A stretch of DNA of 45,656 nt. It comes from Acidobacteriaceae bacterium (GTDB lineage Bacteria > Acidobacteriota > Terriglobia > Terriglobales > Acidobacteriaceae). Positions 24,042 to 33,523 of this stretch are shown piece after piece. Each line of letters opens with the position of its first letter. Within the stretch, counting starts at the first letter, position 1. The stretch spans positions 26,473 through 72,128 of the forward strand of contig PLHQ01000154.1 of assembly GCA_003138975.1 (NCBI GenBank), given 5' to 3'. The position numbers and the translations under genes are program-made. The notes below the pieces were generated by a model, which was given only the letters and a program-made list of their open reading frames with translations, was not told the DNA's origin and did not search any database.

Positions 24042-25046
24042 ATGAAACTTGCAGAGATTGCGTCTGCCCTCGACGCGCGGCTCGAGAACGGTTTGCCTGA
24101 TACCGAGATTACCGGGCTCAACGGCATTGAGCAGGCGGGGCCGGGCGAACTGACGTTCGTCTCTAATCCTAAGTACGGAGCGGCGGCGCGCTCGACGAAA
24201 GCTTCCGCTGTGATTGTGGCCGAGGACTTTCCTGCGGTTCCAACGGCGATGCTGCGGGCCAAAGATCCTTATCTCGCCTTCGCCCGCGCGCTTGAGCTCT
24301 TTCATCAACCGCTGCGCTATGCGCCGGGAGTGCACCCGACGGCGGCGGTGCATTCCTCGGCGAAGATCGGACGTGATGCGCACCTCGGACCTTACGTGGT
24401 GGTCGACGAGAATGTCGAGATCGGCGACAACGCGGTGCTGCTCGCGCATGTGGTCATCTATCGCGGAGTGAAGATTGGAAAAAAATTTGTTGCGCACGCG
24501 CATGCTGTGGTGCGAGAAAATTGCCGCATCGGCAACAACGTTCTGTTGCAGAACGGCGTCGTGATCGGGTCGGACGGCTTTGGCTTCGCCAAGGCTCACG
24601 ATGCACGCTGGCACAAGATTCCGCAGCCGGCTCCAGTCGTGATCGACGATGACGTGGAGATTCAGGCGAATTCTTGCATCGATCGGGCCAGCGTTGGAGA
24701 AACGCGCATCCGGCGCGGAGTCAAGATTGATAACCTGGTTCAGGTCGGCCACGGGTCGCAGGTCGGCGAAGATGCGTTGCTCTGTTCCCAGGTGGGTCTT
24801 GCGGGTTCGACGGAAATTGGCAATCGCGTGATTCTGACGGGACAGGTTGGAGTGGTTGGGCATTGTAAAGTTGGCGATGATGCCATCGTTACGCCGCAGA
24901 GTGGCGTGGCTAGTGATATTCCGGCTGGCGCGCTGGTCAGCGGCGCTCCTGCCGTCGATCACAAGTTGTGGCTGAAGTATTCTGCGCTGCTGTCAAGGCT
25001 GCCGGAGATGGCGCGAGCGCTGCGGGCAAAAAGTCGGAAGGAATAG
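24042..25046 (+). CDS. lpxD: UDP-3-O-acylglucosamine N-acyltransferase
   Basis: The third step of lipid A synthesis: acyl-ACP-dependent N-acylation of UDP-3-O-acyl-glucosamine in the cytoplasm. The ATG at 24042 is preferred over TTG 24036. The product is 334 residues, normal for LpxD. The N-terminal uridine-binding domain includes LTFVSNPKY. From about 100 onward there are left-handed beta-helix hexapeptide repeats (IGDNAVLLAHVVIYRGVKIG...). The catalytic His lies in NLVQVGHGSQVG. A TACGAT hexamer at 24011-24016 could be a -10. Other lipid A genes are not in this window. Its presence shows that the organism makes LPS. Confidence 0.95.
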   Translation: MKLAEIASALDARLENGLPDTEITGLNGIEQAGPGELTFVSNPKYGAAARSTKASAVIVAEDFPAVPTAMLRAKDPYLAFARALELFHQPLRYAPGVHPTAAVHSSAKIGRDAHLGPYVVVDENVEIGDNAVLLAHVVIYRGVKIGKKFVAHAHAVVRENCRIGNNVLLQNGVVIGSDGFGFAKAHDARWHKIPQPAPVVIDDDVEIQANSCIDRASVGETRIRRGVKIDNLVQVGHGSQVGEDALLCSQVGLAGSTEIGNRVILTGQVGVVGHCKVGDDAIVTPQSGVASDIPAGALVSGAPAVDHKLWLKYSALLSRLPEMARALRAKSRKE

Positions 25047-25086
25047 CGGTACTTGCTGACTGGTTATATCCGATGACATCGCCCTA

Positions 25087-25833
25087 TTATTTTTCGTGAG
25101 ACGATGTGAGCTTCGCGGCGGTTGCGGCTTCCCGGCACTCCTCCGGAAGTCCGCTATCGATCGCCGACCGCACTTTCTCCATCAAACATTGCCGGCTGCC
25201 GAAATCCTGGGGCTCAATTGGGGGATGAAAATTCACCGTGACCACGCCCGGCTTGATTGCGAACCTTCCCTTCGGCATCACATAACGCGTGCCGGTGATG
25301 GTTACAGGGACTACGGGTACTCCACATTCCATCGCGAGATAGAAAGGTCCCTTCTTGAACGGGAGGAGCTTGCCGTCGAAGGAGCGCTTACCTTCCACGT
25401 AGATCGTCATGTTGAGGCCCTGCTGCACGACCTGCTTGGCAGCCTGCACGGACTCAATGCCGGCGTCACGATTGCCGCGGTCGACGGGCACGAATGATCC
25501 CATTCGCATTGCCCGGCCCAGAATCGGATAGCTGAGCAATTCCTTCTTAACCATTACCGAAGTGCGCTTCGGAATCAGCGGGGTGATAATCGGAGGATCC
25601 AGATTCGAAACATGGTTCGACATGAAGATATAAGTGCGCGCCGGGTCCAGTTTGTCGAGTCCGACGGTTTTTACGCGGACCCCGGTAAAGCGTACGCCAT
25701 TCCACGCGCCAATCATAAACATGCGATACAGCAGGCGAATGTCGCCCGTGATAAACGTCCAGGGGAATCCAATCAGCGCCGCCACGGGCGCGGCGAGTCC
25801 CCAGAAGACGAGCATCGTGATGGTGCGGATCAT
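25087..25833 (-). CDS. plsC: 1-acyl-sn-glycerol-3-phosphate acyltransferase
   Basis: This is a 248-residue membrane-associated acyltransferase that makes phosphatidic acid from lysophosphatidic acid. There is an N-terminal hydrophobic segment (about 6-28). The catalytic NHxxxxD motif is NHVSNLDP (His74, Asp79). Next come FVPVDRGN, the glycerolphosphate-binding EGKRSFDGKLLPFKKG, and VPVVPVTITGT. It is the last gene of the long minus-strand run, 30 bp after the M61 peptidase stop, and is convergent with lpxD. Confidence 0.9.
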   Translation of the reverse strand: MIRTITMLVFWGLAAPVAALIGFPWTFITGDIRLLYRMFMIGAWNGVRFTGVRVKTVGLDKLDPARTYIFMSNHVSNLDPPIITPLIPKRTSVMVKKELLSYPILGRAMRMGSFVPVDRGNRDAGIESVQAAKQVVQQGLNMTIYVEGKRSFDGKLLPFKKGPFYLAMECGVPVVPVTITGTRYVMPKGRFAIKPGVVTVNFHPPIEPQDFGSRQCLMEKVRSAIDSGLPEECREAATAAKLTSSHEK

Positions 25834-25863
25834 GAGTCGATGTGCCTCGGCGCGAACGTGCTG

Positions 25864-27690
25864 TTAGTGTGGGGATGGCGCGGGCAGAGTCTGCGCCTCG
25901 CCCTTCAACCACGCAGTCCGGCGCGCGCGCTGTTCCACGCTAATGTTTTCGAAATCTTTGAGTTCGTAGGTGATCTCTTCGCGACCGCCCACTTTCCATT
26001 TTAATTCGCGCTCCGCACCTCCTCGGTTGCGCACTCGGACCGTGATCGTGTCTCCCGCAGCGAGCCCAGTCACCTCCTCTGAAGATTCCTGTCCCGCTAT
26101 CTTGCCGTTGATTTCGAGAATTGTGTCTCCTGCTCGCAGGCCGGCTCGCTCGGCCTCGCCGCCCGCAGTCACGGATTCCACTATCATGGGACCATCGAAA
26201 TTTCGCGAGGCCACAAAGCCGGCATCCGCCGCCGTATTTTTTCCCTCTACCAAATGCAATCCCACGCCCCGGAAGAAATCGTTCCAGGGAATTTCCTCGG
26301 TACCCGCGACGTACTTAGCGAAGAACCAGCCTAAGTCCGCATGGCTTACCGCTTCCGCAGCTTCGCGGACGCCGTCGGAATCGGGGAAAAACCGTCCCTT
26401 CTTCGCGTAGTTTTGATTCATCCACTGAAAGACTTCGCGAAGAGAAGCCTGTCCGTGGCTGGCTTCGCGCATAGTCAAATCCAACATGATCCCAAGCAGT
26501 TCGCCTTTGTTGTAATACGAGATGCTGCGCTCCGGCCGGCGGTAATAGGCGTTGCCCTCCAGCCATGCATCAAGGCTTGAGTCTTCAGCCGACTGCGTCA
26601 GGTGCGCCGGGCGCCGCTCGAGTTCTGCGATCCCTGACGATAACTGCCTTTCGAATTGGCTCTCATCAAGCAGGCCGCTGCGCAACTGGATGATGTCCGC
26701 GGCCGTGCTGGTGCAACCTTCGCTGAACCAGAGCGCGCGTGTGTAATTTTCTTTTGTGTAATCCACCGGCTCGAGCGTTTGAGGACGAATGCGCTTTACA
26801 TTCCACAGGTGAAAAAACTCATGCGTCGTCACAGAAGCCAGCACTTCTGGAGAGCGCGATAGCACATCTGCATTCACATCAATTGCGGTTGAGTACGAAT
26901 GCTCCATGCCTCCACCCGCTGGCCCCCGCGGAAAATGATAGAGAAACATATAGATATCGAAAGGACGGTCGGCCATCCAACTTGTCGCCGCTGCGACGAT
27001 TTTGTGCAGCATGGCGTCGATTTTTTCCACATCGTAATCGCTGGGTTCGGCATCAACCACCACACGATAATGTCCGCCGTCCTGGTCGAAATCTGATTCT
27101 TGAAACCTTCCCATCTCGACTGGCGAATCGACAAGCCGGTCATAATTCTCGGCGCTGAATCCGCCGTTCGGCGAGGGCGTCAGTGACGTGGCAACGTGCC
27201 ATCCCTCAGGGAGCTGCGTGAAACGCACCACCATCGGCTCGCTTCGAGCGGCCACGGGATACAGCAGAATCTGCGCCAGATTGAAGAAGGCATGATGAGG
27301 GGTGAGTTGTGCGCCGAATGGGCCGAAGGAATCGACGTAGATCTCATACTCGACAACCGCACCACCTTCTGCGCCGGAGATCTGCCACCGGCTTTTGTCC
27401 AGTGCGTGCACGGTGAGCGGTCGTCCACCGCGATCTTTCGCGCGCACCCAGTTCAGGTATTGCGCGAAGTCACGTACCTGATACAGCGCATTCCATACAG
27501 GAAGCTGCAACTCCCGCTGCGATGATCCTTCCGGTAGCTGGATTTGTACTTCCACCAGATGCTGCTCGGGGTGGACGAGAGAGATTGTGTAGTCGGTTAC
27601 GGCATATGAGGGCGCCAGAGCCGTCGCCAGGATCAGCGCGAGGCGAAGAAGGTACCGCTCCGCGCCCCGCCTCGAATCGGAATTGATCAT
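25864..27690 (-). CDS. M61-family (glycyl aminopeptidase-like) metallopeptidase with PDZ domain
   Basis: This is a 608-residue exported protein with an N-terminal hydrophobic segment (LLRLALILATALAPSYA). An N-terminal beta domain is followed by a gluzincin core with GMEHSYST (261-268) and zinc-binding HEFFH (290-294), then the helical part with NKGELLGIMLDLTMRE, and a C-terminal PDZ domain (about 495-560) containing AERAGLRAGDTILEINGK. This is the standard M61 layout. Family members cleave N-terminal Gly or Ala; the natural substrate is unknown. The ATG overlaps the mpl stop by 4 bp, so it is coupled to the murein-recycling genes. Confidence 0.9.
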   Translation of the reverse strand: MINSDSRRGAERYLLRLALILATALAPSYAVTDYTISLVHPEQHLVEVQIQLPEGSSQRELQLPVWNALYQVRDFAQYLNWVRAKDRGGRPLTVHALDKSRWQISGAEGGAVVEYEIYVDSFGPFGAQLTPHHAFFNLAQILLYPVAARSEPMVVRFTQLPEGWHVATSLTPSPNGGFSAENYDRLVDSPVEMGRFQESDFDQDGGHYRVVVDAEPSDYDVEKIDAMLHKIVAAATSWMADRPFDIYMFLYHFPRGPAGGGMEHSYSTAIDVNADVLSRSPEVLASVTTHEFFHLWNVKRIRPQTLEPVDYTKENYTRALWFSEGCTSTAADIIQLRSGLLDESQFERQLSSGIAELERRPAHLTQSAEDSSLDAWLEGNAYYRRPERSISYYNKGELLGIMLDLTMREASHGQASLREVFQWMNQNYAKKGRFFPDSDGVREAAEAVSHADLGWFFAKYVAGTEEIPWNDFFRGVGLHLVEGKNTAADAGFVASRNFDGPMIVESVTAGGEAERAGLRAGDTILEINGKIAGQESSEEVTGLAAGDTITVRVRNRGGAERELKWKVGGREEITYELKDFENISVEQRARRTAWLKGEAQTLPAPSPH

Positions 27691-29162
27691 CGTCTTCCTG
27701 CCGCATTCGCCGAATTACTGGTGGCGCCTTCTCCCGCCAGTGCTTTCAATCGCGCCGGCAATTTTTCATAGATTCCGCCGAATCCGCCGTTGGAAAGAAT
27801 CGCGACCACGTCGCCGCTACGCATCTCCGGGGCTATCTTCGCGACGATTTCATCTGCATTGGTGATCAACCGAGCATGCCTACCATGTTTCCGAATGTCC
27901 GCCGCTAGTTCGGGCAACTCCAATCGTTCGTTTTCCGGTATCGCCTCCGAACGGAAGACGGCCGCGACGACCACTTCGTCGGCGACGGCTAAGCTATGCG
28001 CAAGATTACTCTGCAGCACGCGCCGCCGCAGCGTGTTCGACCGCGGCTCCAAAATCGCCCATAGTCGCGCACCCGCATAACGCGCTCGTAATGCTTTCAG
28101 CGTTCCCGCAATCGCCGTGGGATGATGCGCGAAATCATCGATGATAGTAATACCGTTCACCTGCGCCTTCACTTCCAGCCGCCGCTTCACGCTCTTGAAT
28201 GTTTTCAGCGCCGCCGCAATCTCGTTTTTCGAGATGCCGTAGGCCACAGCCATTGCCGCGGCAGCCGTTGCGTTCCACACGTTGTATTCGCCGGCCAGCG
28301 GGAATTCAAAATCCGCCCACGGGCGATCTTCGTGCAACACCGTCCAAAACGTTTTCTCCGCCTCCAATTTCAGATTCGTGATTTTCCAATTCGCGCTCGC
28401 ACCCGACCCATAGCGCTCCACCGGGCTAAACGACTTGCTCAGGCAGCGTTCCAGGCTGGGGCTCTCGGCCGTTTCGCCCGCCTTTCCATCGAAAGCGATA
28501 ATCCGGCCCCGCCGCGGGATTAGATTCACCAAGCGCTTGAACGCAGTTTCGACGGCGTCGAGATCTTTGTAGATATCTGCATGATCAAACTCCACCGACG
28601 TCAGAATCACGGCATCTGGGAAGTAGTGCAAGAATTTCGGTCCCTTGTCGAAGAACGCCGTGTCGTATTCGTCTCCTTCTAGGATGAAATGCTTTCCCTG
28701 TCCCACATGAAAGCTGGAGCCAAAGTTTTCGGCGATGCCACCAATCAGAAACGACGGCTGCATTCCTGCTGTATGAAAGATCCACGCCAGCATGGAGGTA
28801 GTCGTCGTTTTCCCATGCGTGCCCGCCACTACCAGAACTTCCTTGCCGCGCAAGAATTCGTCATGCAGTAATTGTGGCAGCGAACAAAATGGGATGCGCC
28901 GGTCGAGGATATGCTCCAATTCAACATTGCCCCGCGAAATCGCGTTGCCTACAACCACCAAATCGGGCACAGGCTCCAGATTCCGCGCGTCAAACGGCTG
29001 AGCCACCTGAATTCCGAGTTCGGCGAGAAAATCGGACATCGGTGGATACGCCGCAGCGTCCGATCCGGTAACGTGAAATCCACGCTGCTTCAGCATTCCT
29101 GCCAGCGACGCCATCGCCGTCCCGCAGATACCGATCAGATGAATGTGCTTGTTTTTGTTCAT
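27687..29162 (-). CDS. mpl: UDP-N-acetylmuramate:L-alanyl-gamma-D-glutamyl-meso-diaminopimelate ligase
   Basis: A Mur ligase that attaches recycled murein tripeptide to UDP-MurNAc. The open frame runs up to 29393, through the LD-carboxypeptidase gene, but the family N-terminus (HIHLIGICGTAMASLAGMLKQRG) starts at ATG 29162, giving 491 residues. Signatures: the N-terminal Rossmann GxCGTAM, the ATP P-loop GTHGKTTTTSML, EGDEYDTAFFDKGPKFLHY, and DDFAHHPTAI, typical of Mpl rather than MurC. It lies 14 bp after the LD-carboxypeptidase stop. Together they form a murein tripeptide salvage pair: one makes tripeptide, the other reuses it. Confidence 0.92.
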   Translation of the reverse strand: MNKNKHIHLIGICGTAMASLAGMLKQRGFHVTGSDAAAYPPMSDFLAELGIQVAQPFDARNLEPVPDLVVVGNAISRGNVELEHILDRRIPFCSLPQLLHDEFLRGKEVLVVAGTHGKTTTTSMLAWIFHTAGMQPSFLIGGIAENFGSSFHVGQGKHFILEGDEYDTAFFDKGPKFLHYFPDAVILTSVEFDHADIYKDLDAVETAFKRLVNLIPRRGRIIAFDGKAGETAESPSLERCLSKSFSPVERYGSGASANWKITNLKLEAEKTFWTVLHEDRPWADFEFPLAGEYNVWNATAAAAMAVAYGISKNEIAAALKTFKSVKRRLEVKAQVNGITIIDDFAHHPTAIAGTLKALRARYAGARLWAILEPRSNTLRRRVLQSNLAHSLAVADEVVVAAVFRSEAIPENERLELPELAADIRKHGRHARLITNADEIVAKIAPEMRSGDVVAILSNGGFGGIYEKLPARLKALAGEGATSNSANAAGRR

Positions 29163-29176
29163 GCTTTTCTGCGCAC

Positions 29177-30139
29177 CTAACTTTTCTCCGCTGCCACCGC
29201 TGCTTCCAGAAGCTTTAAACGTACCTGTCCATTGCGCACTGTCAATCCCGCCCGCACGCCGATCGGGAGCGTCATATTCCCTGCCGTCACATGTCCTGAC
29301 CGCACTCCGTAGGCAACTGGAACTCCCAACTTCCCCACGATACGCAATACGACTTCTTCCAGCGTGTAACCCTGATTTCCGGGTTGCAAGCAATCTCGCA
29401 TCTCGCCGAAGACAATGCCGCGCACACCTTTAAACTTTCCCGCCAGTTTCAGCTGCATCAGCATGCGGTCGATCTGGTAAGGCTTCGCCGCCACATCCTC
29501 GAGAAAAAGGATTGAACCCGCCGTCTTGATCTCGTAGCGAGTGCCGAGCGAAGCTGCCAGAATCGAGAGGCACCCGCCGTAAAGAATACCTTCAGCTGCA
29601 CCCTCCACCAATCCACTCACGCCGGAACCAGCTCCCAGATTGAGTTCCCAAGGGGCTGAACCTGTAAGTGCTGCGTGCCAGGAAGCGACGTCGACGCCAT
29701 CGTCATGCGCCCAATCTTTCGCTATCATCGGCCCGTGGAAGGTCACCAATCCAGTCGCATCGGAGAAGTGAGTGAGCAGCGTCGTTAGATCGCTATAGCC
29801 GACAAAAATCTTCGGATGCGCCTTGATCTTTTCCAGGTCCAAGACTTCCAGCAAATAGTTGGCGCCGTAGCCGCCGCGCGCGCAAACAATGGCTTTCACA
29901 TCTTCGCGAACAAACATTGCTTCAAGTTCGCGCGCCCGGCGTTCCACCGATCCCGCGAAGTAGAGATCTTGATCAAGGATCGAGTCCAAATAAATTGGCC
30001 GGTAGCCCGCTCGCCGCAGAGCCTCGCATCCCGCCTCCAGATCGCCGCACTTTACATTGCTGGCTGGCGCCACGATGCCGACCGTATCTCCCGGCAGGAG
30101 GGCGGGCGGCTTTACTAACGGAGTTCTCGAGGAAGACAT
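29177..30139 (-). CDS. LD-carboxypeptidase (peptidase family S66)
   Basis: This is a 320-residue protein with no clear signal peptide, so probably cytoplasmic. Family members remove the terminal D-Ala from murein tetrapeptide to give tripeptide during recycling. The start MSSSRTPLVKPPALLPGDTVGIVAPAS carries the S66 N-terminal motif. The nucleophile is Ser116 in VGYSDLTTLL. The Glu region is FLEDVAAKPYQIDRML and the His lies in SGHVTAGNMTLPIG. The product is the substrate of the neighbouring Mpl, which supports the LdcA role. Confidence 0.9.
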   Translation of the reverse strand: MSSSRTPLVKPPALLPGDTVGIVAPASNVKCGDLEAGCEALRRAGYRPIYLDSILDQDLYFAGSVERRARELEAMFVREDVKAIVCARGGYGANYLLEVLDLEKIKAHPKIFVGYSDLTTLLTHFSDATGLVTFHGPMIAKDWAHDDGVDVASWHAALTGSAPWELNLGAGSGVSGLVEGAAEGILYGGCLSILAASLGTRYEIKTAGSILFLEDVAAKPYQIDRMLMQLKLAGKFKGVRGIVFGEMRDCLQPGNQGYTLEEVVLRIVGKLGVPVAYGVRSGHVTAGNMTLPIGVRAGLTVRNGQVRLKLLEAAVAAEKS

Positions 30140-30221
30140 GCAGTCAGCAGCCTGTATCGAACCAAAACGTCCGCTACTCAGGAGAAACGAATCCGTGCGT
30201 TTTCTCTACAACGTCAGCAGA

Positions 30222-31037
30222 TCAGTTCAGAAAGAATTCGCCGCGGCAGACCAATCGCGCCGTTCCACGAAGAAACATCTCGTTTCGTTCCTGGCGCACC
30301 GTCTGCGTACCTCCGGGAGCGTGCACGCGAACCGAAGATTCCGTTTTGCCCTCCGCCATTGCCGCCACAGCAGATGCGCACGATCCCGTTCCCGAGGATT
30401 GCGTCTCTCCCACTCCGCGCTCGAAAAAGCGTACTGTCACGTCGTGCTTTCCATCGACCACAACCATCTCAACATTCACGCCCTGTTTGAACTCCGGACT
30501 GCGCTGAATTTCTGCAGCCCTCACCTGCCAGTTCTTGGCAACCTCCGGCACAAACACTACATAATGCGGATTCCCCATCGAAACTGGAATTCCGCGCACT
30601 TCCTCGGTGGCAAGCTTCACTGTCAGTTCCGCTCCCACCTCGGCCTCGCCCATCTCAATCTCAAACTCATACTCGGATTCGCTCCGCCCGGTAAGCGTGC
30701 AAGTCTTCAACCCTGCGCCGGTTTGGATTGTAATTCTCTCTTTCTGTTGCGATGCACAAATGTATGCCGCCACGCACCTCGTACCGTTCCCGGAAATCTC
30801 TGCCGCGGAACCGTCGGCATTGATCAGGCGAATCTCCAAATCTGCCGATGGATGCGGAGACATCCACTCCACTCCATCTGCCCCTACGCCCTCATGCCGA
30901 TTGCAGATTCGACGTGTCAACGCTGCAATGTCCGCAGGCGCCAGATCGCCTTCGAGGATCATAGAATCGATCAGCAGGAAATCATTGCCACACGCGCTTG
31001 CTTTCACAAACGGAATCACCACGGGCGACGAGTTCAC
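30222..31037 (-). CDS. dapF: Diaminopimelate epimerase homologue with Ser at both catalytic Cys positions
   Basis: This is a 271-residue protein with the two-domain DapF fold signatures: GNDFLLID (17-24), NADGSAAEISGNGTRCVA (73-90), MGNPHYVVFV (154-163) and ERGVGETQSSGTGSC (206-220). DapF turns LL- into meso-diaminopimelate for lysine and murein. In characterised DapF the base/acid pair are the Cys of CGNG (Cys73) and the Cys of ACGTG (Cys217). Here both are Ser (Ser82, Ser215), as the codons TCC and TCG confirm. Other active-site residues (Asn, Asp, Gly-Asn pair, Glu-Arg) are kept. Context (murein recycling genes) fits DapF, but catalytic competence is open. The ATG overlaps the MgtC-like stop by 4 bp. 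Confidence 0.82.
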   Translation of the reverse strand: MNSSPVVIPFVKASACGNDFLLIDSMILEGDLAPADIAALTRRICNRHEGVGADGVEWMSPHPSADLEIRLINADGSAAEISGNGTRCVAAYICASQQKERITIQTGAGLKTCTLTGRSESEYEFEIEMGEAEVGAELTVKLATEEVRGIPVSMGNPHYVVFVPEVAKNWQVRAAEIQRSPEFKQGVNVEMVVVDGKHDVTVRFFERGVGETQSSGTGSCASAVAAMAEGKTESSVRVHAPGGTQTVRQERNEMFLRGTARLVCRGEFFLN

Positions 31038-31741
31038 TCCAATTCCACCGGGCCCAGTGACGTCGCACTCCCCAGGACAGAAGAGGCCTGCAGTTCGCGC
31101 AGCAACTCTTTCTGGTCACGATTGCACCCGGATACATCAAACTGCAAGCGGACATGCTGGCCTGTATTGCCACTCAGAACATTTTGCATCATGCGATGTC
31201 GACCCTCCAGAATACGGTTGACCTCCTGCGTGATCTCTTCCACGCTACCGCCCGTCACTTCGTAGCTGGTTAACAGCGTCTTCAGGTTAAACGTCAGTTC
31301 CAGGTGACCCAGGGAAAACAGCGCGGCCAGAACCAAGCCCGTGGCAAAAATTGCCGTAAGGTAAAGGCCCCCGCCCGTGGCCATTCCGACCGACGCCACC
31401 ACGAACAAAGTTGATGCCGTGGTCAGGCCGGTCGTCAGCCCGCGGGTATGGATAATCGATCCCGCGCCGATGAACCCTATGCCGGGAATAATCTGCGCTG
31501 AAATTCGGGTGTGGTCGCCGAGGTATTTCACCGCCAGTGCATCCGAAAGAATTGTGAACAGCGCTGCGCCAAAACAGATGAACATATTCGTGCGCAGTCC
31601 CGCCGGCCGGTGCCTCAATTCCCGCTCAAGGCCGATGACACCGCCCAGTACCGCCGCCAGCACCAGCCTCGCCAAGGAAGTGGCGACAATGCCGCTCGCC
31701 ATCTCTCGGTATAGCAAGTCGACAATGCGTTGCCAGTTCAT
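31034..31741 (-). CDS. MgtC/SapB-family membrane protein
   Basis: This is a 235-residue integral membrane protein. ATG 31741 is chosen because MNWQRIVDLLYREMASGIV leads straight into the first family segment; the frame extends 20 codons further upstream. It has about five membrane helices with the hallmark VIGLERELRHRPAGLRTNMFICFGAALF, then GIGFIGAGSIIHTRGLTTGLTTAST, and a C-terminal ACT-like cytoplasmic domain (VTGGSVEEITQEVNRIL...). Family members affect magnesium homeostasis, ATP level or acid survival; no transport activity is established for the group. It overlaps dapF by 4 bp. Confidence 0.88.
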   Translation of the reverse strand: MNWQRIVDLLYREMASGIVATSLARLVLAAVLGGVIGLERELRHRPAGLRTNMFICFGAALFTILSDALAVKYLGDHTRISAQIIPGIGFIGAGSIIHTRGLTTGLTTASTLFVVASVGMATGGGLYLTAIFATGLVLAALFSLGHLELTFNLKTLLTSYEVTGGSVEEITQEVNRILEGRHRMMQNVLSGNTGQHVRLQFDVSGCNRDQKELLRELQASSVLGSATSLGPVELE

Positions 31742-31834
31742 GGATGTGACTCTCTGTCCGGGAAAGGTTTGCGATGGCCGGATTTTATCACCGGAGCCCA
31801 CCGCTCCTGGCGAGTGTAGCGTTAACCTGCGTGA

Positions 31835-33523
31835 TTACCGGGTGCTGCCTTGAGCCTGCCCCTGCAGTCGTCCTTGAAAGATCGCTGCCGGCGGCTGTCC
31901 AGTTGTGTGGATCTCGACCAATGTCGCCAGATGACTGTCTCGTGCGGCCGTCCACACTGGATCGCCCTGGAAGGCGATCACGTAGTCCGCATACGCAACT
32001 GGATCGGCCAGCGCACGCTCCCACAACCCCTCGGGATCGAGCGGGCGCTTCCATACCCGATGATTGCCTTCGTTGATAGTCCGCCGCAACGGAATCCCAA
32101 CCTGCTCCAGCGCGCCAACGTGCTCGCCCAGAAACATCAGCAGTGTGGAATTCGGCGGCAGTTTCTTGATCCACTCCCCGATTTGCCGGTCGAGCGCCAC
32201 GCGCCCTTTCATGTTGAGATCAGCTTCGCGATAGCAGATCGGATGGGCACGCCAGATCGCGGCATAACTCGACACCGCTAGCAGCAAGATTCCTAATATC
32301 GTGGCAGCACCCGCCCAGCGGCGCCACGAAGCCTGGAAGCGCGGAAGCTTCGTTGCAGATTGAACTAGAAAAGAGACTCCCATCGGCACGAGCACCGCAA
32401 AAGCAGGGAGCAGCTGCAGTCCGTAACGCAAGTTGTATTGTGAAAACGGCCACCACGTCGGCACAAAAATCGGCACGCTCCCATACGCCACAGACAGTGC
32501 GTAGAAAGGCAGTGGAGTCCATAGCAGCAACGTGACTCGCCCGCGTCCGCTAGACCACGCCACGAAACTACCCAGCAGAGCCAATACCAGCCATAACCGT
32601 CCTTGCCAGCTCGACTCAGCCAAATTCAGTTCGGCCGCTTTTAGGAAATACGACCCTGCCGCCAACAGATTCCCCTTCGCCGGATTTACCGTCGCGGTCT
32701 TGTGCTCGATCGCTTTCGCCGAATAGGGGCCATTCGCAAACTCCAGCGGATTACGATAGACCGCTGCGTTGTACGCCAGCCAAAGAACAGGACCTGCAGC
32801 GGCGATCAAAATAAACTTGGTCAAGACAATCGGCGATCGGCCCGAGGATCCGGGTGCCTCGTCTTCGCGCACTTTGCGAGAGAGGGAGCCGGCGGCCACG
32901 ACTGCGATGCCCATTACGACCGCCAGAAACCATCCGTCATAGCGCGTCAAACACGCCGCCGCCAAACACAGCCCGCACTTCGTAAGCGCCTTTGGATTTC
33001 CCCGCGTAAATTCTGCGAAGTGGGCTACGGTCCAGATCAAGAAAGCCAGATATAGCGACTCGCCCATCGAGGTCGCCTGCATGTAAATCAAATTCGGATT
33101 CGCGACATACAAAATCGCTGCCGCCCATGCACCCATCTGCGCCGCATAGTCTCCTTCGCCGTCGCGGCCCAGTGACGTGCGCACCAAGCGGAATATTCCC
33201 AGCACACCGAACACAAACGCTGCCATCGACGGAATCGAGCCACCCGAGCCGCTTTGCCACATTTGCTTCGATACGATGAAGGGCAGGATCAGCAGGTGCG
33301 GCAGCGGCAGCCACACGGTTCCTAATTGCAGTAGTCCAGGAGTTCTCGAATCGAACACGCGGCGCGCAATGTTGATGTGAGCCACGGCGTCGCCGTAGAG
33401 CAGCACATCTCCACCCCGATAGTAGAAGAGAAACGAAAATACCGAGATGAAGATCGCCAGCCACATCAGCCGCACGATCTCGACTTCGGAATGCGCCTTT
33501 GGCGGCGAAGATTGCGGCTTCAT
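31835..33523 (-). CDS. GT39/PMT-type membrane glycosyltransferase
   Basis: This is a 562-residue protein with about 11 hydrophobic segments. The first large periplasmic loop carries LLYGDAVAHINIARR, resembling the acidic catalytic loop of polyprenyl-phosphate-sugar transferases (PMT/ArnT class), and a later NLIYMQATSMGESLY follows that pattern. The C-terminal about 100 residues are soluble. The donor is probably a lipid-linked sugar; acceptor (protein, lipid or glycan) unknown. The ATG overlaps the upstream kinase stop by 4 bp. A 93-bp gap separates it from the MgtC-like gene. Confidence 0.75.
   Translation of the reverse strand: MKPQSSPPKAHSEVEIVRLMWLAIFISVFSFLFYYRGGDVLLYGDAVAHINIARRVFDSRTPGLLQLGTVWLPLPHLLILPFIVSKQMWQSGSGGSIPSMAAFVFGVLGIFRLVRTSLGRDGEGDYAAQMGAWAAAILYVANPNLIYMQATSMGESLYLAFLIWTVAHFAEFTRGNPKALTKCGLCLAAACLTRYDGWFLAVVMGIAVVAAGSLSRKVREDEAPGSSGRSPIVLTKFILIAAAGPVLWLAYNAAVYRNPLEFANGPYSAKAIEHKTATVNPAKGNLLAAGSYFLKAAELNLAESSWQGRLWLVLALLGSFVAWSSGRGRVTLLLWTPLPFYALSVAYGSVPIFVPTWWPFSQYNLRYGLQLLPAFAVLVPMGVSFLVQSATKLPRFQASWRRWAGAATILGILLLAVSSYAAIWRAHPICYREADLNMKGRVALDRQIGEWIKKLPPNSTLLMFLGEHVGALEQVGIPLRRTINEGNHRVWKRPLDPEGLWERALADPVAYADYVIAFQGDPVWTAARDSHLATLVEIHTTGQPPAAIFQGRLQGQAQGSTR

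Noticed and set aside
29163-29393. N-terminal extension of Mpl
   Set aside because: It overlaps the LD-carboxypeptidase coding end and lacks family similarity; Mur ligase N-termini begin at the Rossmann motif.
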